Shown here: positions 35,202 through 44,623 of the stretch, piece by piece | Numbering within the stretch: position 1 is the stretch's first letter | Layout of the letters: every line of letters begins with the position of its first letter | Assembly: GCA_947500415.1 (NCBI GenBank) | Contig: CANMRT010000001.1 | Location: forward strand, 522,982-586,981 | Length of the DNA stretch: 64,000 nt | Direction of reading: 5' to 3' | Origin: an uncultured Roseicyclus sp. | Lineage (GTDB): Bacteria; Pseudomonadota; Alphaproteobacteria; Rhodobacterales; Rhodobacteraceae | Program-made: the position numbers and the translations under genes | The notes under the pieces: generated by a model | Seen by the model: the letters and a program-made list of their open reading frames with translations, nothing else | Told to the model about the DNA's origin: nothing | Database searches by the model: none

Positions 35202-35636
35202 ATGGCCAAAGCCGACAACAAAACCATCGCGACCGAGGCTGACGTGACCACCTTCCTCGACGCGGTGGAGCATCCAACTCGGCGCGCTGATGGGCTGGCC
35301 CTCGACCATCTGTTTCGCGAGGTGACCGGCTTCACACCCCGCATGTGGGGCCCAACGATCATTGGGTATGGGCGCTACGACTATGTCTACGACAGCGGGC
35401 GCGAAGGGTCATACCTCGCCACAGGCTTCAGCCCCCGCAAGGCCAACATGTCGATCTACATCATGCCCGGGTATCAGGATTATTCCGAGATCCTGTCCCG
35501 GCTGGGCAAGCACAAGATGGGAAAATCCTGTCTCTATATTAACAAGTTGGCAGATGTTGATACCGGCGTTTTGGAGGAGCTGATCCGTTCAGGCCTGCGC
35601 GATCTCGACGCGAAATGGGCGGTGCATCCGGCCTGA
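35202..35636 (+). CDS. DUF1801 domain-containing protein
   Basis: A 144-residue cytoplasmic protein. GPTIIGYGRYDYVYDSG and GFSPRKANMSIYIMPGY are the hallmarks of the DUF1801/YdhG-like fold, whose function is unknown. AGGAG lies 8 bases before ATG 35202, which is preferred over an ATG 18 bases upstream. Confidence 0.82.
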   Translation: MAKADNKTIATEADVTTFLDAVEHPTRRADGLALDHLFREVTGFTPRMWGPTIIGYGRYDYVYDSGREGSYLATGFSPRKANMSIYIMPGYQDYSEILSRLGKHKMGKSCLYINKLADVDTGVLEELIRSGLRDLDAKWAVHPA

Positions 35637-35658
35637 GAATTGCCAGGGTCAGGCAGCC

Positions 35659-36819
35659 CTAACTCGCCTCCGCCCAATCCGCTTCCCGTTCCATGCCGCC
35701 GTAAGGGGCTGTGCCCTGATCCGACAACAAACGCCCCGGTAACTCCATCCGGAACCGCGCTCCGGGCAAATCTTCTTGCCACAACGCAGGCATCAACTCC
35801 AACGCGCCACCGCGACTGCGCAGCAATTGTGCCGTTGAGCGAAGTCCGAAACCGTGGCTTCCGGCGCGTTTCTCGCCTTGGTCTATCAAGTCCTGCAAGC
35901 TCATGCCCTCGGGCAAACCCGCCCCGTCGTCGGCCACGTCCAACAGCACCCGTTCGCGCGCCTGATCGGCCTTCAACCGAACGGAAATACGGGATCCCGC
36001 AAACCGCGCGGCGTTTGTCATGAGGTTGCGCAAACCCATCTGAACGACCACCGCGTCACATTCTATGCAGGCTTTGTCGATATCGACTTCAAGCGTCATT
36101 TCCGGGTCCACCATGGCCGCAACATCATTGGCCAATCGCCCAAGATCGACGACCGTTCGCCGGGTCACACCGTTCTTCAAAGACCTGCTGTGCTCCAGCG
36201 TATCGGTAATCTGTCGCAACGCCTCGTCCACGGTGTTCGAGATCATGCGTAGCAAATCGGTTTTACCATCGCCGCGATCTTCAAAATCCTCCAACACAAG
36301 GTCCACAAGGCTCGATACCGTCGCAAGGGGGCTGCGGGCATCATGGGCGGCCATGGTCGAAAACAACTGAAGGTCCGCGAACCGCGCCGTCATATCGGCA
36401 ACTGCCTCTGCCGCTGCGAATTCACGGATCTTGGCGTCAGTCGTGGACACGGCGATCCCAAGGATGACACGGTCATGGAAGCCCGCGGGCTTTGAAAGCG
36501 TGGTCTGCCACCACGTTTCCCGCCCCTCGATCATCAGGCATTCTTCGTAAGAAACGGGCGCGTCGCTGCCCAAACAGTTGCGGTAGTTTCCGTCAAGCTG
36601 AATGGCCATTCGGGCAGGAAAGATCTCCTCTGCCGAGCGTCCGGGAAAGATCGACACGGGTACGCCGGCAACCCGGCCCAACGCGGCATTTGCGTGGAGG
36701 AACTCCAACCGCTCGCCTGCACGCCGGATCACAATGAACATGGGCAAATCGACACCGTCGACCCACATAATCAGACGCTGCAGCGCGGCCTCGTCGGGAA
36801 GCATCTTATCGTCGGCCAT
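35659..36819 (-). CDS. Cytoplasmic PAS-domain sensor histidine kinase
   Basis: A 386-residue kinase without transmembrane segments. Residues 15-135 form a PAS-like sensor (FIVIRRAGERLEFLHANAAL). The dimerisation/phosphoacceptor helix has the H-box MAAHDARSPLATV, and the ATPase has LRNLMTNAARFA (N), DVADDGAGLP (G1) and GSHGFGLRST (G2). No response regulator gene is adjacent, so it is an orphan kinase. The signal is unknown; a PAS domain suggests an intracellular cue. Confidence 0.87.
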   Translation of the reverse strand: MADDKMLPDEAALQRLIMWVDGVDLPMFIVIRRAGERLEFLHANAALGRVAGVPVSIFPGRSAEEIFPARMAIQLDGNYRNCLGSDAPVSYEECLMIEGRETWWQTTLSKPAGFHDRVILGIAVSTTDAKIREFAAAEAVADMTARFADLQLFSTMAAHDARSPLATVSSLVDLVLEDFEDRGDGKTDLLRMISNTVDEALRQITDTLEHSRSLKNGVTRRTVVDLGRLANDVAAMVDPEMTLEVDIDKACIECDAVVVQMGLRNLMTNAARFAGSRISVRLKADQARERVLLDVADDGAGLPEGMSLQDLIDQGEKRAGSHGFGLRSTAQLLRSRGGALELMPALWQEDLPGARFRMELPGRLLSDQGTAPYGGMEREADWAEAS

Positions 36820-36953
36820 ACCTGCGCCCTTGCACTCAAACCCCCGGAACTCGGCCCGGTTTCAGGCCTTCGGTAGCGGAAGGAAGTTAACAAGTGGTTT
36901 CCGCGCGTGGGTCCGGAAAACAGCTAGAACAACCAACGCCGACCCTGGCCAGA

Positions 36954-37358
36954 TTATTCCCACCAGCGATCGACTGCGGCGATGTCGTCATCTGACCAGC
37001 CGAAATGATGGGCGAATTCATGGATCAATACGTGGGTCACAAGCTCGGCCAACGTCACGTTCCCACGGTCCACCCATTCATCCAGAATGGCGCGCCGGAA
37101 TAGCCAGATTGTGTCAGGCCCCTCGGGCTGATCCATCACCGATTTCTGCGTCAGCGGGATGCCGTCATATAGCCCCGTCAACTCGAACGGATCCTCCATC
37201 TCCAACTCGGTCAACATCGCCGGGTCTGCCACATCTTCCACCCGGATCACGACACTTGCGGCAGGCCCCTTCCAGGGCTCGGCCAATGCATCGCGGGCGG
37301 CATAAGCCATCTCCTCCATCTGGGCGAGGCTCGGGGCGGTCTGGTCAGCAAAGCTCAT
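36954..37358 (-). CDS. Minimal zincin metallopeptidase family protein
   Basis: A 134-residue cytoplasmic protein of the PF06262 (zincin_1) family. The zinc motif HEFAH spans residues 113-117 and is followed by HFGWSDDDI; the conserved acidic region ELEMEDPFELTGLYDG lies upstream. The start at 37358 is followed by family-like sequence (MSFADQTAP); the much longer reading frame antisense to gltX is an artefact. Substrate unknown. It diverges from gltX, sharing a 72-base promoter region. Confidence 0.85.
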   Translation of the reverse strand: MSFADQTAPSLAQMEEMAYAARDALAEPWKGPAASVVIRVEDVADPAMLTELEMEDPFELTGLYDGIPLTQKSVMDQPEGPDTIWLFRRAILDEWVDRGNVTLAELVTHVLIHEFAHHFGWSDDDIAAVDRWWE

Positions 37359-37430
37359 CCCCCCGATATGGACAAAACGCGCGCCCCGTGAAAGAGGAAG
37401 GGCCGCAATCCGCATCTGAGGCCGCGTCCC

Positions 37431-38756
37431 ATGTCCGTCACCACCCGCTTCGCCCCGTCGCCCACCGGATACATCCACATCGGCAACCTGCGCACGGCGC
37501 TGTTCAACTTCCTGATCGCAAAGAAGGCGGGCGGCACCTTCATCCTGCGCCTCGACGATACCGACCCGGAGCGGTCCACCCAGGAATATGCGGATGCCAT
37601 TCAGCGCGATCTGGAATGGCTGGGGATCGAATGGGACCAACTGGAAAAGCAGTCCGACCGCTTCGACCGCTACGCAGCCGCCGCCGATGAACTGCGCGCG
37701 AAAGGTCGGTTCTACGAGGCCTGGGAAACCCCGACCGAGCTCGACCTCAAGCGCAAGAAGCAGCTCAACATGGGCCAGCCGCCGGTCTACGACCGCGCCG
37801 CACTTGCCCTCTCGGACGACGAAAAAACCACCCTGCGCGCCGACCGCGGCGATGGCGTTTGGCGCTTCATGCTCGACCATGAGCGCATAGAATGGACCGA
37901 CGGTATCCTTGGCGATCTTTCCATCGATGCCGCCTCCGTGTCCGACCCCGTCCTGATCCGCGCAGACGGGCAGGTGCTCTATACAATTGCTTCGGTCGTG
38001 GACGACACCGACATGGGCGTGACCCACGTTGTGCGCGGCTCTGACCATGTCACCAACACTGCCACCCAGATCCAGATCATGGCGGCCCTCGGCCACACCG
38101 CACCGAACTTCGCGCACCATTCCCTCCTGACCGGCCCGCAGGGCGAGGCGCTGTCGAAACGCCTCGGCACGCTCGCCCTCCGCGACCTCCGCGAGCAGGG
38201 GATGGAGCCTATGGCGCTTCTGTCGCACATGGCCCGCATCGGCTCGTCCCAGCCGGTAGAGTTGGTCGAAAGCATCGACGCGCTCGCAGACGGCTTCGAC
38301 CTGGACCACTTCGGCTCCGCCCCCACCAAGTTCGACGTCGAAGACCTTTGGCCGCTGACCGCGCGCATCCTGCACGAGACGCCCTACGATGCGGTGCAAG
38401 ACGACATCGCCACCCTCGGCGTGCCCGCCGATCTTGCGCCCACGTTCTGGGAGGTCGCCCGCGCCAACATCACCCGCAAGTCTGAGATGGCCGAATGGTG
38501 GAGCCTGTTCCGCGACGGTGCCACGCCCTTGGTCGATGACGAAGACCGCGATTTCGTCGCCCAAGCCTTCGCCATGCTCCCCGACGCCCCCTACGACGCC
38601 GACACGTGGTCCAGCTGGACGGGTGCTGTGAAAGAGGCGACAGGCCGCACAGGCAAGGGCCTCTTCATGCCGTTGCGCAAGGCTGTCACGGGCCGCGAGC
38701 GGGGGCCAGAGATGGCCGACGTCATGCGGCTTCTGCAAAAGAAGCCGTCGCTCTGA
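37431..38756 (+). CDS. gltX: Glutamyl-tRNA synthetase
   Basis: Charges tRNA-Glu (and in alphaproteobacteria often tRNA-Gln for later amidation). 441 residues with the class I motifs GYIHIGNLRTAL (HIGH-type) and EALSKRLG (KMSKS-type), and a C-terminal anticodon-binding helical domain. It is shorter than the ~470-residue form, matching the second GltX type in Rhodobacterales. Nearby tRNA-Gln is not in the same operon. Confidence 0.95.
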   Translation: MSVTTRFAPSPTGYIHIGNLRTALFNFLIAKKAGGTFILRLDDTDPERSTQEYADAIQRDLEWLGIEWDQLEKQSDRFDRYAAAADELRAKGRFYEAWETPTELDLKRKKQLNMGQPPVYDRAALALSDDEKTTLRADRGDGVWRFMLDHERIEWTDGILGDLSIDAASVSDPVLIRADGQVLYTIASVVDDTDMGVTHVVRGSDHVTNTATQIQIMAALGHTAPNFAHHSLLTGPQGEALSKRLGTLALRDLREQGMEPMALLSHMARIGSSQPVELVESIDALADGFDLDHFGSAPTKFDVEDLWPLTARILHETPYDAVQDDIATLGVPADLAPTFWEVARANITRKSEMAEWWSLFRDGATPLVDDEDRDFVAQAFAMLPDAPYDADTWSSWTGAVKEATGRTGKGLFMPLRKAVTGRERGPEMADVMRLLQKKPSL

Positions 38757-38887
38757 CGCTCAAAAAAAAGATCGGGGAGTGTTGCAGCCTCCTGACAACA
38801 TTGTGAAATAATGGAAATCCGGAAGACGACACGGCCCCCGGGATAACGTAAGGTCAGCTCGATACCCCTTCTATCGGAGCCTATTTC

Positions 38888-39253
38888 ATGACTCGCTTTG
38901 CCCTCATCACCGCCGCCGCCCTTCTTGTTGCCCCTGTTGCTGCCTCTGCCCAACAAGCGATCGAGGCGGGCCCTATCTGGAACCAACAACACGCCAATCA
39001 GGTCTGCCCGGCCATTGCGGCGTCGCAAGGCGGTGAGTGGACGGGCCATTGGTGGACGACCATTCCCAATGAAATGTCGGTCTGCCAGATCAGAACCGAA
39101 CAACCCGCCCGCGCGGTCGAGGCCGGCCCGATCTGGAACCAGCAGCACGCCAACCAGGTCTGCCCGGCCATTGCAGCCTCCCAGGGCGGAGAATGGACGG
39201 GCCATTGGTGGACAACCATCCCCAATGAAATGTCGGTCTGCCATATTCGTTGA
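38888..39253 (+). CDS. Secreted two-repeat mannan-binding lectin-like protein (MVL family)
   Basis: A 121-residue exported protein: signal peptide 1-21 (ending AASA), then two 46-residue repeats (24-69 and 76-121) identical at 44 positions, joined by TEQPAR. Each repeat reads AGPIWNQQHANQVCPAIAAS..GEWTGHWWTT..NEMSVC (abbreviated), matching the AGPLW..A..GP.IAA...FTGQW.T....MSV pattern of Microcystis viridis lectin MVL, which binds oligomannose. Each repeat has two cysteines (positions 17 and 43), absent from MVL, suggesting a disulfide. The gene stands alone between gltX and a MATE pump. Sugar binding is inferred. Confidence 0.8.
   Translation: MTRFALITAAALLVAPVAASAQQAIEAGPIWNQQHANQVCPAIAASQGGEWTGHWWTTIPNEMSVCQIRTEQPARAVEAGPIWNQQHANQVCPAIAASQGGEWTGHWWTTIPNEMSVCHIR
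38957..39250 (+). repeat. Intragenic tandem duplication (2 x 138 bp) in the lectin-like gene
   Basis: The 138-base units 38957-39094 and 39113-39250 differ at 18 bases, nearly all at third codon positions; only two codons change an amino acid (Ile/Val and Gln/His). This shows an older duplication held under strong protein-level constraint, rather than a recent DNA copy. Confidence 0.9.
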
Positions 39254-39304
39254 GACCGTACAAAACCTCTGGCGGTTGGGGCGCGCCCGTGCCACCAATC
39301 GCCC

Positions 39305-40696
39305 ATGGCCCAGTCGCAAGCCGTCTTCCTCGAAGGATCGCTCTTTCGCCACATCACGGTGATGTCGCTGACATCCTCGCTGGGGCTGATGGCCGTCTTC
39401 ATGGTCGATTTCGTCGACATGATCTTCATCTCCATGTTGGGGAAAGAAGAGCTTGCCGCCGCCGTCGGCTACGCGGGCGCGATCCTTTTCTTCACCTCGT
39501 CCTTCGGGATCGGCATGGCGATTGCAGGCGGCGCGCTTGTGGCCCGTGCGCTTGGGGCAGGGGACGAGGCGCTGGCCAAACGCCGTGCCGGAACCGTCCT
39601 CACTTACGGGGTGATCTTCGGCGCGATCTTCGCAGCCTTCGTATGGGTCTACGTGCCCACCTTCGTGGCCCTCCTAGGCGCCTCCGAGACCACGCAACCA
39701 CTCGCCACATCTTACCTGCGCATCATCGTCCCCTCTCTGCCTCTGCTACTGGTCGGCATGGTCGGCGGCGCGATCCTGCGCGCCCACGGCGATGCGCGCC
39801 GCGCCATGATGGTCACGATCTGGGGCGGTGTGGTAAACGCAATCCTCGACCCCATCCTGATCTTCGGCCTCGATCTGGAACTGACTGGTGCGGCCATTGC
39901 CTCCGTCTGCGCCCGCATTGCCATCGGCGTCATGGCGATTGTGCCGATCATCCGGCACCACGGTGGCTTTGACCGCCCGTCACTGCCAGATATGCGCATC
40001 GATCTCGCCCCGATCGTCACCCTCGCGGGGCCCGCCGTCCTGACCCAACTGGCCACCCCCATTGGCCAAGCCTACGTCACCCGCGCCATGGCGGAATACG
40101 GGGAAGAAGCCGTCGCAGGTATGGCCATCGTCGGCCGCCTCACCCCAGTGGCCTTCGGCGTGCTCTTCGCCCTGTCTGGCGCGGTCGGCCCCATCGTCGG
40201 CCAAAACTTCGGTGCCGGGCAACACGACCGCGTCAAACGGACTTACACCGAGGCTCTGTTGTTCTGCGCCATCGTCGTCCTGCTCATATCCGGCATTCTC
40301 TTCGGCCTGCGCGAACCCATCGCGGCCCTGTTCGAGGTGACCGGCACCGCGCGCGAATTGGTCTTCCTCTTCTGCGGCCCATTGGCCCTGCTGTTCTTCT
40401 TCAACGGCATGATCTTTGTGTCGAACGCCAGCTTCAACAACCTCGGCCACCCCTACCAATCCACCTTCGTGAATTGGGGCCGCCACACGCTTGGCACGAT
40501 CCCCTTCGTGGTGCTCTTCTCGATGTGGTTCGGCGCGGCGGGCGTCCTGATCGGCCAAGCCGTCGGTGGCGTGGCGTTTGGCCTGCTCTCCTTTGTCCTT
40601 GTCCGCCGGATCATGGCACAGGAAAGCGCACCGAAACCGCGCGATCCATTCGCTCGTGAAGGTCGCCTCCACGCACTCTTCCACTTGCGCCGCTAA
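39305..40696 (+). CDS. MATE family efflux transporter
   Basis: A 463-residue multidrug/toxin extrusion protein with twelve predicted helices in two repeats. Typical segments are FVDMIFISMLGKEELAA in helix 1-2, NAILDPILIFGLDLELTGAA and VGPIVGQNFGAGQHDR at the start of the second half. It would export cationic compounds by Na+ or H+ antiport. It may be transcribed with the lectin-like gene 52 bases upstream. Confidence 0.92.
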   Translation: MAQSQAVFLEGSLFRHITVMSLTSSLGLMAVFMVDFVDMIFISMLGKEELAAAVGYAGAILFFTSSFGIGMAIAGGALVARALGAGDEALAKRRAGTVLTYGVIFGAIFAAFVWVYVPTFVALLGASETTQPLATSYLRIIVPSLPLLLVGMVGGAILRAHGDARRAMMVTIWGGVVNAILDPILIFGLDLELTGAAIASVCARIAIGVMAIVPIIRHHGGFDRPSLPDMRIDLAPIVTLAGPAVLTQLATPIGQAYVTRAMAEYGEEAVAGMAIVGRLTPVAFGVLFALSGAVGPIVGQNFGAGQHDRVKRTYTEALLFCAIVVLLISGILFGLREPIAALFEVTGTARELVFLFCGPLALLFFFNGMIFVSNASFNNLGHPYQSTFVNWGRHTLGTIPFVVLFSMWFGAAGVLIGQAVGGVAFGLLSFVLVRRIMAQESAPKPRDPFAREGRLHALFHLRR

Positions 40697-40764
40697 AAAA
40701 GTTCGGAACCATTTCCACTCCTGGTTGTTGCCTACCCAAGACACACTCACCGGAGGAAAGACCA

Positions 40765-40950
40765 ATGGAATATGGTATTATCGGCTTGATCGTTCTGATC
40801 GCCAACATCTACGCACTGTTCAAGACATGGACATCGGCCGCATCGACGGGGGCAAAGCTGCTCTGGACGCTCGTCATCCTGATCCTGCCGGTCCTGGGCT
40901 TCATCGCCTGGTTGATCGCAGGCCCCAAGGGCGACAGCGTCAGCGTGTAA
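40765..40950 (+). CDS. Small PLDc_N-type membrane protein
   Basis: A 61-residue protein with two hydrophobic helices (about 4-22 and 31-52) and the PLD nuclease N-terminal pattern (TLVILILPVLGFIAWLIAGP). GGAGGAAAGACCA precedes the ATG. Such small proteins are found free in many bacteria, with unknown role. It ends at a strong terminator. Confidence 0.78.
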   Translation: MEYGIIGLIVLIANIYALFKTWTSAASTGAKLLWTLVILILPVLGFIAWLIAGPKGDSVSV

Positions 40951-40968
40951 GTCTCGATCACTGCAATC

Positions 40969-40997
40969 AAAGGCCACCCCGCGCGGGTGGCCTTTTT
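40969..40997. terminator. Strong bidirectional Rho-independent terminator
   Basis: AAAGGCCACCC (40969-40979) and GGGTGGCCTTT (40985-40995) make a perfect 11-base stem with a five-base loop, followed by T's on the plus strand and preceded by A's that serve the minus strand. It separates the convergent PLDc_N and GNAT genes. Confidence 0.93.
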
Positions 40998-41002
40998 GCG
41001 TT

Positions 41003-41500
41003 CTACCCTGTGCCCTGCGCCCGAATACTCATCGGAAGGATCAGGCCCCATTTCGTCTCCATCACCGGCCCATGGGCGCTGAACCCAGCCTTTTCATAGG
41101 CGCGAATGGCACGCGCATTGTCCGGATGCGGGTCGGTCGCGACCACCGGTGCACCATCTGCAAACAGCATCTCAACATAAGCCCGCACGAAGCCAGACCC
41201 GTGGCCTTTCCCCAGCCAGTCCGCAGGCCCGATGAACTGATCGACCCCGCGCGACCCCTTGGGGAAATGCCCGAAGTGGTGTTTGAAATCCCACCCATGA
41301 ACGGAATAGCTCTGCTGAAATCCAATTGGCGTCTCACCACAATAAACCACGCTCAGCGACAACCTCGGGTCCCGCAGGTCATCCGCATCGTAGACGTCGT
41401 CGTCATCCCACCATTCCGCCACATGGGGCAGATCGCGCCAGGCGTTCAGCATCGGAAGGTCATCAAGAGTTGCAGGTCGAAAGGTGTACCGCGCGCTCAC
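41003..41500 (-). CDS. GNAT family acetyltransferase (AAC(6')-Ib-like)
   Basis: A 165-residue N-acetyltransferase. The stretch GKGHGSGFVRAYVEMLF is the acetyl-CoA loop (Q/RxxGxG/A type), and VVATDPHPDNARAIRAYEKAGF (abbreviated) matches aminoglycoside 6'-acetyltransferase and siderophore acetyltransferase relatives. Substrate is unknown; chromosomal members need not give resistance. Start GTG 41500 overlaps the dacB TGA (GTGA); GTG 41518 is an alternative. Confidence 0.8.
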   Translation of the reverse strand: MSARYTFRPATLDDLPMLNAWRDLPHVAEWWDDDDVYDADDLRDPRLSLSVVYCGETPIGFQQSYSVHGWDFKHHFGHFPKGSRGVDQFIGPADWLGKGHGSGFVRAYVEMLFADGAPVVATDPHPDNARAIRAYEKAGFSAHGPVMETKWGLILPMSIRAQGTG

Positions 41501-42978
41501 GCGTAGACCGTGCTCCACCGTTCCACCAAGGCCTGTTGCAGGCGTTTTGCGGCGCGGTTGTAGGTGCGGGCCCCTTGTGGGCGTTCCCGCTCATCCTCGG
41601 GGATCGCTTCGCGCCGGTCCAGATCGGCGCAGAAGATGGTGAAGGCCAGATCACGCCCCGACGGCGCGCGGGCGTATCCAGCAAGGGTCGAGACGAAATT
41701 GAGCGTTCCGGTCTTGGCGACCACTTCCACCGGATGATCCTCGATCACGTTGCCATCGCGGTCACGCATGGGGATGTCCTTCATCAGGTTCCGCAAGCGT
41801 CCGCCATGGCCTGCCGCGACCAGAGCATGGGTCATATCCTGGGGCCGGATACGGCTTCCGACGCCGAGGCCTGAGTGATCGACGAAGTGCACGTTTCGCG
41901 CACCCAACCGCTCACTCATCCAATGGGTCATGGCATCACCTGATTCGGGCAATCCGCCGGGCTGCACACCGCGTGCTTGTGTCGCCATCAGACCCATCAC
42001 TTCCGCCGTCAGATTGGTCGACCACCGCATCATCCCGCGCAGGATATCCTCCAAGGGGTCCGAGGTATGTTCGACCAAAACCAGCGCCGTGTCTGGCGCG
42101 CTGTTGGCATAGTCGGGGGAGGGCAGGCGCACGCCCTGCTCGGCCATCAAAGTCTGGAACACTTCCGCCATGTAAGCCGCTGGCCTGCGCACAGGAAGCC
42201 ACCGTGCCCCGGCATCACCAAGCGCCCCGCGCGCCACCGTCCAGGCGTCGTGGTTTTCGGCATCGGTGTAGGTGTAGACAGGTACCGTTCGCTCCGCGAT
42301 CTGCATCCGCGCGACTTGAACGGCAGGGCGCAAGGTGGTCGACCGCGCATCCATCGAAATCGTGTAGTCCTCTCCCTCCCGTTCCCACTCAAAATGGACG
42401 CGGTTGAAGTTGAGGTTCAGGGCAGAGATCGCTGGATTATACCCCACATGCGGTAGCTGCGCGGGATCGATCTGCCAAATCTCGGGTAACGCGCCCGTGG
42501 CAACACGGAACCGGCCCGTCACTTCGCGCACACCCATTTCCGTCAGTTGGGCACACATCCCGGCCAGTGCATCGGTGTCGAAAATCGGATCGCCCGACCC
42601 CACCAGCCACAGATCCCCGTCGAGCCGCCCATCCGCCAGAACCCCGTCCGAAACGATACGCGTCCGGAAGCGATAAGCGGGCCCAACCTGGTCGAGCGCA
42701 TAGGCGCATGTCACGGCCTTTGCGACAGAGGCGGGGGGCAGCGGATAAAGCGGGTTCACCACCTCCAACATCTCGCCCGTCGCGGCATCGGCCACGGCAA
42801 ATCCAACACGCCCACCAAGCCCCGCATCACGGATCAGATCTGCGGCTTCCGGGATTGTGCGGATCAGGAATCCTTGCGGGCGGACCTGCGGTCTAAGTGA
42901 CCGTTCCGGGGCGCCGCCCCACGCGGCGGTCGCGGTGCTTGCAAGAAGCCCGCTGGCAAAGATCCGTCTATTAATCAT
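41497..42978 (-). CDS. dacB: D-alanyl-D-alanine carboxypeptidase/endopeptidase, PBP4 (DacB) family
   Basis: A 493-residue periplasmic class C PBP that trims or cleaves peptidoglycan cross-links. It has a Tat-like signal (NRRIFASGLLASTATAAWG), SxxK (PASVAKAV), a large inserted domain, SxN (STNLTAEV) and KTG (AKTGTLNFV). The arrangement is typical of the S13 family. It is coupled to the downstream GNAT gene and diverges from the EamA exporter. Confidence 0.92.
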   Translation of the reverse strand: MINRRIFASGLLASTATAAWGGAPERSLRPQVRPQGFLIRTIPEAADLIRDAGLGGRVGFAVADAATGEMLEVVNPLYPLPPASVAKAVTCAYALDQVGPAYRFRTRIVSDGVLADGRLDGDLWLVGSGDPIFDTDALAGMCAQLTEMGVREVTGRFRVATGALPEIWQIDPAQLPHVGYNPAISALNLNFNRVHFEWEREGEDYTISMDARSTTLRPAVQVARMQIAERTVPVYTYTDAENHDAWTVARGALGDAGARWLPVRRPAAYMAEVFQTLMAEQGVRLPSPDYANSAPDTALVLVEHTSDPLEDILRGMMRWSTNLTAEVMGLMATQARGVQPGGLPESGDAMTHWMSERLGARNVHFVDHSGLGVGSRIRPQDMTHALVAAGHGGRLRNLMKDIPMRDRDGNVIEDHPVEVVAKTGTLNFVSTLAGYARAPSGRDLAFTIFCADLDRREAIPEDERERPQGARTYNRAAKRLQQALVERWSTVYA

Positions 42979-43112
42979 GGTGTCGTGTCGTTTGGCAGTT
43001 ACCCACAGGATAGCTTGCCGAGCCTCTGACGCTCAAGCCCCGGAAAGGACAGGTTTTCGTGAATATTCCGTTAGGGTTTCCTGCCTTGACCTTTCCCGAT
43101 AGGCCACGGTCC

Positions 43113-43955
43113 ATGGATGCCAACACACTCCGCGCACTGCCCCTCATGGTCCTTGCCATGGCACTGATCCCGGCAGGTGATGCGGCGGGCAAGCTGTTGA
43201 CCACCGCCGGTGTCGCCCCCGTCTTCGTCGCATGGAGCCGCTTTGCCCTTGGCGCCCTGATGGTCGCCCCCTTCGCATTCCGCGCCGTTGCCCCCGGCCT
43301 TTTCGCCGATTGGCGCGTCTGGCTCAGGGCGCTGTTCATCGTGGGCGGGATCGTCTCGATCCTCACCGCGCTCAGGACCGAGCCGATCGCAAACGTCTTC
43401 GGCGCATTTTTTGTGGGGCCCATTTTCTCATGGCTCCTGTCTGTCTGGCTGCTGCGGGAACCGTTCTCAGTCCTCCGCCTCGGCCTTGTCTGCCTCGGGT
43501 TTGTTGGGGTCATCCTAGTTGTGAAACCGGGCTTTGGGATGACGCCGGGCCTTGGGTTTGCGGTGCTCGCGGGGCTTTTCTATGGCGGCTATCTCGTGAT
43601 GAGCCGCTGGATCGGCGGCGTCGCACGGCCCCGCGCGCTGCTGCTGTCCCAACTGGTAATCGGCGGGCTTGTCCTTGCCATCCCTGGCCTTTCTGCGCTG
43701 CCAGCATTCACGCCACACGTCGCAGGCCTGACGCTTGTGTCAGCCTTCTGCTCCATGGCGGGGAACTTCCTACTGATCCTCGCCTACCGCCGGGCAGAGG
43801 CCAGCCGCATGGCGCCCTTCGTCTACACCCAACTCATCTGGGCGACAGTGCTGGGTGCTGCGCTATTCAGGGATGTCCCGGACGGCTTCGCATTCGCAGG
43901 CCTCGCCATCCTGCTTATATCCGGCCTGGCCGGATTGCTGGCGAAACGCGCCTAA
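43113..43955 (+). CDS. EamA/DMT family membrane transporter
   Basis: A 280-residue protein with ten predicted helices forming two EamA repeats; the first ends [21 protein letters not shown] and the second [23 protein letters not shown], with the characteristic Glu/Asp-Pro ends. Such proteins export metabolites or amino acids. ATG 43113 is preferred; an upstream GTG at 43059 also has an AGGACAGG ahead, so an 18-residue extension is possible. It converges with nadD with a 4-base overlap. Confidence 0.83.
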   Translation: MDANTLRALPLMVLAMALIPAGDAAGKLLTTAGVAPVFVAWSRFALGALMVAPFAFRAVAPGLFADWRVWLRALFIVGGIVSILTALRTEPIANVFGAFFVGPIFSWLLSVWLLREPFSVLRLGLVCLGFVGVILVVKPGFGMTPGLGFAVLAGLFYGGYLVMSRWIGGVARPRALLLSQLVIGGLVLAIPGLSALPAFTPHVAGLTLVSAFCSMAGNFLLILAYRRAEASRMAPFVYTQLIWATVLGAALFRDVPDGFAFAGLAILLISGLAGLLAKRA

Positions 43956-44551
43956 CCCCACTCCCCTCGCGCACGGATCTCCGAACTCGATACATCCAGC
44001 ATCGGCACGTTCAGAAAACACCACGCAGGCGCTTCCACGCGCCCCAGCAACCGTGCCGCACTCGCAGGCAGTTTCGCATCTCGATACTTTTGCGCTGCCA
44101 CGCTGGTGCGCGCCGAAATCCTCTGCCCGGGCCGGGCAAGCACACCAATGGGCACATGTTCCATGATCCAGTCCCAATGCTGCCAACGATGGAATTGCGC
44201 CAGATTATCCGCGCCCATAAGCCAGACGAACTGCACTCCGGGATAAAGCCGCCCCAGTTCCGCCAACGTGGCCGCCGTATACCGAGTGCCAATCCGCGCC
44301 TCGATATCCGTAGCCTTCATCCTCGGGTGCCGGATCAACGCGCGTGCCGCCGCCATCCGCTTGTCCAACGGCGCAGGGCCGCGGGATTTCAGCGGATTGC
44401 CGGGGCTGACAAGCCACCACACACGGTCCAGTCCGAACCGTTTCAACGCTTCCCGGCTGACATGCACATGCCCCTCGTGTGGCGGATCAAATGACCCACC
44501 GAACAAGCCAATCACCTGGCCGGGCTGTGCAAAAGGTAACTCGTGGCGCAT
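43952..44551 (-). CDS. nadD: Nicotinate-nucleotide adenylyltransferase
   Basis: Makes nicotinate adenine dinucleotide from nicotinate mononucleotide and ATP, in NAD synthesis. 199 residues with the nucleotidyltransferase motif [17 protein letters not shown] near the start and the second motif [10 protein letters not shown] (SxxxxR) at the C-terminus. GGAGCG precedes ATG 44551. The usual neighbours rsfS and rlmH are not present here. Confidence 0.95.
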   Translation of the reverse strand: MRHELPFAQPGQVIGLFGGSFDPPHEGHVHVSREALKRFGLDRVWWLVSPGNPLKSRGPAPLDKRMAAARALIRHPRMKATDIEARIGTRYTAATLAELGRLYPGVQFVWLMGADNLAQFHRWQHWDWIMEHVPIGVLARPGQRISARTSVAAQKYRDAKLPASAARLLGRVEAPAWCFLNVPMLDVSSSEIRARGEWG

Positions 44552-44623
44552 CAAACCGCGCTCCGTTCAGGACCGCGCCTTGATGGGGTGGGTTGGGGGG
44601 CCTGTCAATCAGGCCCCCTTGCC

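Noticed and set aside
36954-38738. 594-residue frame on the minus strand
   Set aside because: Only its last 134 residues are real (the zincin at 36954-37358). The rest is antisense to gltX, with Val/Gly/Ala-rich sequence typical of a mirrored high-G+C gene.
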